From Chthonomonadaceae bacterium (GTDB lineage Bacteria; Armatimonadota; Chthonomonadetes; Chthonomonadales; Chthonomonadaceae), in contig DAIDHN010000015.1 of the NCBI GenBank assembly GCA_027459665.1, positions 1 through 54,971 of the forward strand: a DNA stretch of 54,971 nucleotides, read 5' to 3'. Position 1 is the stretch's first letter, and each line of letters begins with the position of its first letter. A program made the translations under genes and the position numbers. This document shows, piece after piece, positions 51,286-54,971 of this stretch. Under the pieces are notes generated by a model, which did no database searches, had not been told where the DNA came from, and saw nothing but the letters and a program-made list of their open reading frames with translations.

Positions 51286-53232
51286 ATGATACGCAGCAAC
51301 TCAGGCGGATCACAAGATTTGATGGACCTTGGTCTGACAAGAAGAGCGTTGATTACAGCGCTTTTACTTACGGTGCTAGCTGGTTTTTGGGTGCGGCAGT
51401 CCGAAATAGAGGTGCTGGCGACCCAGATTACCGAAAGCGTGCCTGCCATACCAGGCATTACAGCACTTATGCTTCTGTTGGGTGCAAATGGCTTGATGCG
51501 CCTGTTGCGGATAGGCAAACCATTTCATCGGTCAGAAATTCTGGTTATTTTTCTGTTTGTTACCGTAAGCAGCATGGTGATGGGAATAGGCGTGACCCAG
51601 TTTCTAATCTGTCTTATTGCCACACCATTCTATTACAAAACCAATAATATACAGCTTGTACGCAAATATCTTCCCAACTGGCTGGTGCCACATAACCTTC
51701 AGATCATCAAGGGCATCTACGAGGGCAGCGCCAATGGACAGGTTCCCTGGAGCCAATGGGGAGCGCCCATCTTTCTGTGGATATGCTTCTTCCTTGCTCT
51801 TTGGTGGACTATCAGCTCGCTTTTGAGCCTTCTCTACAGTGCATGGTCGGAGGATGAGAGGCTCTCTTTTCCATTGGCATCTCTCGCCCTTGAAATGACT
51901 GGAGAAGCGAATGAAATTCCTTTTTTTCGCAACAAAATCATGTGGGTGGGGTTTGGGGTAGCAGCATTGTATGACAGTGTGAATATACTGCACGCGCTTG
52001 TGCCCTCTGTGCCTGCTTTTGGCAAGAGAATAGATTTTGGCGTTGGGTTCACTGCACTGCCGTGGAGCGAGATGAAGCCGTTTATATTTCATATACGACC
52101 TGAATTGATCGGTTTGGGTTTTCTGGTCTCTACCGAGATCAGTTTGACTGTGTGGGTTTCTTACCTGCTCTTCAAACTGACCGCCGTGTGGGGTGCTGCG
52201 CATGGCGTTCCGCCTGGTCAGCTGCCCTATTCGGGTTCACAGGGAATTGGCGCCTATTTGATGATGGCATTGGTAATGTTTTGGCTAGCCCGGCGCAATA
52301 TACAGTCAGCATGGCAGAAGGCTGTACATGGAGGTAATTGGGTTGGGCTGGGGGGAATGAAACCGCGCTGGATGTTTGGAGGCATAGCATGCGGGTTCTT
52401 CTTTTGCTGGTTTTTTATGTGGGCGGCAGGAATGGGGTGGTGGGTGGCATTGATTTATCTGCTGCTGGTGATAGCGGTGGCAGCTGTTTATGCACGCCTG
52501 AGGGCCGAGGCAGGGGTGCCGCTTATCTGGTTGTTTCCTTTTGAAATGCAAAAAGATGTGATGTTGAATGTGTTTGGGTCTGCGCCATTTCAAGCAGCGG
52601 GTAAATCTGATTTATCTGTTTGGGCGCTGTTTGTTTTTTTAGCCAGAGGGTATTATCCCGAAGTGACCGCGTATCAGTCAGAGGGACTTGAGATCGCAAA
52701 AAAATCGGAGATACGTCCGCAGAAAATTGTGCAGGCTTTGTTTCTTGCTGTACTGGCAGGATTGTTGCTGGGTTGGTACAATCATCTCGTGCCCTATTAC
52801 AATTATGGCGCCCTGCAGCTGAGAGGAGGCATTTGGGGAGACTGGATATCTACCACCCAGTACAGCAGTGCTGCAGCGTGGATGCATACCCCCAAGATGC
52901 CCGATGTATCCAGAAGTCTTGCTGCCGCATCTGGTGCAGCCCTGGTTTTTGCACTCTGGCTGCTTCGGCTCTGGTTTGCCGGTTTCTGGTTTCACCCAAT
53001 CGGGTATTGCATGGCATGCAGTTACGGCAGCCTGATATGGGGTTCATTTTTAGTGGTATGGATTATGAAAAGCCTTACCCTGCGTTATGGGGGGATGAAA
53101 CTGTACAAAACCCTTCGGCCATTTTTTCTTGGGCTTGTTTTGGGGCATTTCGTAACTGCCGGTATTGCCTGGGGCCTGATGGGTGTGTGGGTTGGAAGCG
53201 CAGTGCAGGGCTATCAAGTTTACTTTGGCTGA
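51286..53232 (+). CDS. Large polytopic membrane protein, DUF6785/DUF6784-like
   Basis: A 648-residue protein with about 12-14 membrane helices and short loops. The first helix is at about 20-40. Aromatic-rich segments with Trp and Gly recur through the second half, and the loop RLRAEAGVPLIWLFPF looks family-specific. I recognise it as the uncharacterised DUF6785/6784 group common in Armatimonadota, Planctomycetota and Verrucomicrobiota beside glycoside hydrolases; transport of oligosaccharides or lipid-linked sugars is conjecture. A TATAAT lies at 51218-51223, but with no good -35 box. Its end overlaps the small minus-strand gene by 13 bp. Confidence 0.7.
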   Translation: MIRSNSGGSQDLMDLGLTRRALITALLLTVLAGFWVRQSEIEVLATQITESVPAIPGITALMLLLGANGLMRLLRIGKPFHRSEILVIFLFVTVSSMVMGIGVTQFLICLIATPFYYKTNNIQLVRKYLPNWLVPHNLQIIKGIYEGSANGQVPWSQWGAPIFLWICFFLALWWTISSLLSLLYSAWSEDERLSFPLASLALEMTGEANEIPFFRNKIMWVGFGVAALYDSVNILHALVPSVPAFGKRIDFGVGFTALPWSEMKPFIFHIRPELIGLGFLVSTEISLTVWVSYLLFKLTAVWGAAHGVPPGQLPYSGSQGIGAYLMMALVMFWLARRNIQSAWQKAVHGGNWVGLGGMKPRWMFGGIACGFFFCWFFMWAAGMGWWVALIYLLLVIAVAAVYARLRAEAGVPLIWLFPFEMQKDVMLNVFGSAPFQAAGKSDLSVWALFVFLARGYYPEVTAYQSEGLEIAKKSEIRPQKIVQALFLAVLAGLLLGWYNHLVPYYNYGALQLRGGIWGDWISTTQYSSAAAWMHTPKMPDVSRSLAAASGAALVFALWLLRLWFAGFWFHPIGYCMACSYGSLIWGSFLVVWIMKSLTLRYGGMKLYKTLRPFFLGLVLGHFVTAGIAWGLMGVWVGSAVQGYQVYFG

Positions 53233-53501
53233 GCATTTGTATGCTCATAACCGTACTTGTGTATGGTTGCTTCGATAGGAGGGTGCCCGTCCACAGTATA
53301 TTGAGGATTCCCTTCCTCCTGCTGAGAACGCAACGGACGCCGATGCGACCATATATTGAAACCTATCCAGCCTGCAAGCAGAGAAGCAAAACCGGGATGA
53401 AACAGGCTATGCGTATAGTTTTGACATAAGCCGTATATGCCAAACAAAAGCAATAGTACTGAAACGGCCTCCATAATTTGTGCAAGTCTGCCTGAGAGCA
53501 T
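53220..53501 (-). CDS. Small membrane protein coupled to the ABC ATPase gene
   Basis: A 93-residue protein with two hydrophobic stretches (about residues 11-27 and 36-50) and a polar, His/Gln-rich tail. It starts 2 bp after the stop of the ATPase gene on the same strand, which suggests it is real. GGA about 13 bp ahead of the ATG overlaps the end of that gene. Family and function are not recognised. Confidence 0.55.
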   Translation of the reverse strand: MLSGRLAQIMEAVSVLLLLFGIYGLCQNYTHSLFHPGFASLLAGWIGFNIWSHRRPLRSQQEEGNPQYTVDGHPPIEATIHKYGYEHTNAQPK

Positions 53502-53503
53502 GA

Positions 53504-54616
53504 TTATATTTCCATTAGTCGAACGGGATTGGTGAGATTGAGAGTTGTTTCGGCATCAAACAGATGCATGCGGCACTGGTCTATGCGCATAGACAGTCTG
53601 GCGCCTATGGGGGCAGAGAAGGTTGGCGGAGTTCTAACCTTGAAAGAATGGTTTCCCAAACGTACATCTAGTATATTTTCTGCCCCAAGCGGTTCCATTA
53701 CGTAAACCTCGCATGGCTCAAATTCCGGCGGATTGTCTTTTCTGAGGCTGATGTCTTCAGGGCGAACACCCAGAATGAGCTGCTTCCCTGTCTGCACTCT
53801 GCGAATACGCTCTTTTGCTGCAACCTGAATGCCAATTGGTATTTCACCCTCCAGCATTAGAGTGTTGCCATCATCTGAAAGTATACATGACACGAAGTTC
53901 ATGGAGGGTGAGCCTATAAAACCGGCGACAAACAGATTGAAGGGCCTGTCATATACATCTGCAGGGGAGCCGTTTTGCTGTATGATACCGCCATACATCA
54001 CAGCTATCTTGTCTGCCATAGACATAGCCTCCAGCTGATCATGAGTTACGAAAACTGTGGTAACGCCAAGTTCAACTTGCAGGCGTTTGATTTCGGTTCT
54101 CATTTCGGCTCTCATATTGGCATCCAGGTTGGATAGTGGCTCATCCATGAGAAAGACTTGCGGTCTACGTACAATGGCTCTGCCAATAGCAACTCGCTGC
54201 ATTTCACCGCCCGAAAGCTTGCCGGGCTTACGATTGAGAAGCTTTTCAATGCGAAGCTTCCTGGCTGCTTCTTCTACCCTGACATTGATTTCGCTCTGTG
54301 GGGTTTTAACAGCTCGAAGTGGAAAAGCCATATTTTCTGCCACGGTCATATGAGGGTAAATAGCATACTGTTGAAAGACCATTGCAATATCTCGCTCGGC
54401 AGGAGACAGCCTGGTAACATCCTGATCTCCTATGAATATCTGCCCTCCGTCTGTTTTCTCCAAACCGGCAATGCAGCGCAGGGTGGTGGTTTTACCACAG
54501 CCTGATGGGCCAAGCAGCACTTGAAAAGTGCCGTCTTCTATGGTGAGTGAAACATGATTGATAGCGGTGTTTTGCTCAAAAGCTTTTAAGAGGTCGTTGA
54601 GAACGATTTGTGCCAT
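53504..54616 (-). CDS. Sugar ABC transporter ATP-binding protein (MalK/UgpC/MsmK type)
   Basis: ATPase that powers a carbohydrate importer at the inner face of the membrane. Walker A is GPSGCGKTT (36-44), the Q-loop FQQYAIYPHMTV, the signature LSGGE near 134, Walker B VFLMDEPLSNLD and the switch His in VTHDQ. A C-terminal regulatory OB/TOBE region (about 240-370) contains GVRPEDI. Such ATPases often serve several transporters. The permease gene lies 21 bp upstream on the same strand; the substrate-binding protein and second permease must be beyond the window edge. Confidence 0.95.
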   Translation of the reverse strand: MAQIVLNDLLKAFEQNTAINHVSLTIEDGTFQVLLGPSGCGKTTTLRCIAGLEKTDGGQIFIGDQDVTRLSPAERDIAMVFQQYAIYPHMTVAENMAFPLRAVKTPQSEINVRVEEAARKLRIEKLLNRKPGKLSGGEMQRVAIGRAIVRRPQVFLMDEPLSNLDANMRAEMRTEIKRLQVELGVTTVFVTHDQLEAMSMADKIAVMYGGIIQQNGSPADVYDRPFNLFVAGFIGSPSMNFVSCILSDDGNTLMLEGEIPIGIQVAAKERIRRVQTGKQLILGVRPEDISLRKDNPPEFEPCEVYVMEPLGAENILDVRLGNHSFKVRTPPTFSAPIGARLSMRIDQCRMHLFDAETTLNLTNPVRLMEI

Positions 54617-54637
54617 GGGCGCTTTCTTATCCTTTGC

Positions 54638-54971
54638 TTATCTTTTGATCGCCCCAAAAGTGACGCCTCTAAGAAGGTGCCGTCTCATGGTGAAGGTGAA
54701 TAAAATGACTGGAATGACAAACAAAACTGCGCCTGCCGCTGTAAGCCCCCAGTCCAATCCGCCCGAACCAGTGAGGTTGATGATGTTGGGAGGGGCTGTG
54801 AGCGGGTCTCGTTTGGAAAGGATTTGTGCGAATGCAAACTCATTCCATGCAGTAATAAAGCAGAACACTGCAGTAGCTGCTATTCCTGGCATAGCCTGTG
54901 GAAGAGATATTTTGATAAAAGTTTGCATGCGTGAATACCCATCCAGCAATGCTGCATCATCGTATTCGTGC
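54638..54971 (-). CDS. Carbohydrate ABC transporter permease (MalG/UgpE type), C-terminal part
   Basis: The reading frame is open through the right edge, so only about 110 C-terminal residues are seen. The EAA loop (EYDDAALLDGYSRMQTFIKI, conserved G after the A-A-x-x-D) contacts the ATPase, and two membrane helices follow, with ITAWNEFAFA and a final MRRHLLRGVTFGAIKR typical of MalG-type permeases (ending in GAxKG/R). It is followed by the ATPase gene after 21 bp. The substrate, most likely a sugar, is not known. Confidence 0.9.
   Translation of the reverse strand, partial: HEYDDAALLDGYSRMQTFIKISLPQAMPGIAATAVFCFITAWNEFAFAQILSKRDPLTAPPNIINLTGSGGLDWGLTAAGAVLFVIPVILFTFTMRRHLLRGVTFGAIKR

Noticed and set aside
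52773-53429. Frame overlapping the DUF6785-like gene in another phase
   Set aside because: The membrane protein covers nearly all of it and the product has no recognisable features.
1-54971. tRNA, rRNA, CRISPR, transposon or phage genes
   Set aside because: I looked for T-loop-like segments, repeat-spacer arrays, transposase motifs and integrase signatures and found none, though a short RNA could be missed by eye.

Overview
The window reads as one continuous stretch of bacterial chromosome of roughly even base composition. Genes are tightly packed on both strands. I found no rRNA, tRNA, insertion sequence, prophage or CRISPR array. The left edge holds the end of an outer-membrane-type beta-barrel that finishes on Phe, which points to a diderm envelope. 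The mix of genes (three phytanoyl-CoA-dioxygenase-like proteins, a GH78-like rhamnosidase beside a large polytopic membrane protein of DUF6785 type, a fused E1 alpha/beta dehydrogenase, two ECF sigma/anti-sigma pairs) resembles Armatimonadota. That is my inference from gene content and is not proven by any marker here.

Layout. 1-5.7 kb: beta-barrel end, trpE, and a glyA-acyl-CoA carboxylase pair on the minus strand. 5.8-7.3 kb: ECF sigma factor and anti-sigma factor, with a perfect 11-bp inverted repeat in front. 7.4-12.6 kb: PfkB kinase, two TatA/B-type proteins, secG, and a single protein joining a ComEA-like helix-hairpin-helix segment, a SEDS glycosyltransferase and a class B penicillin-binding protein. 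12.6-18.1 kb: a run of five co-directional enzymes (PhyH dioxygenase, asparagine-synthetase-like ligase, radical SAM protein resembling archaeosine synthase RaSEA, second PhyH, aldo/keto reductase) that looks like an undescribed biosynthetic pathway. 18.1-23 kb: lipB with a thioesterase, guaB with a clear promoter, trxB, and a site-2 protease.

23-36 kb: a secreted protein made of a metallophosphoesterase fold stripped of most catalytic residues plus a seven-repeat PQQ-type propeller; a fused E1 alpha/beta 2-oxoacid dehydrogenase divergent from a DeoR-type regulator; sucA-sucB; an acyl-CoA ligase; a HAD hydrolase; ndk. LipB, SucB and the E1 proteins belong together functionally, because lipoylated E2 is the shared cofactor carrier. 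36.4-43.4 kb, all on the minus strand: a zinc-ribbon/TPR membrane protein, a TPR lipoprotein-like or periplasmic protein and a PilZ protein that seems to start at CTG; upstream of these is a three-gene cassette with 4-bp overlaps (SDR, DprE1-like oxidase, UbiA-type phosphoribosyltransferase) that matches the mycobacterial route to polyprenyl-phospho-arabinose.

43.4-55 kb: a third PhyH protein, a Cys/His/Met-rich exported protein, a second ECF sigma/anti-sigma pair, an esterase, a Tat-type exported TIM-barrel protein, the GH78-like enzyme, the DUF6785-like membrane protein and the ATPase and permease of a sugar ABC importer cut by the right edge. This end looks like a plant-polysaccharide or glycoside utilisation region. 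Promoters with 17-bp spacing are visible for glyA, guaB and the zinc-ribbon/TPR operon. The strongest candidates for new biology are the SEDS-PBP fusion, the PhyH/ligase/radical-SAM cluster and the DprE-type cassette.
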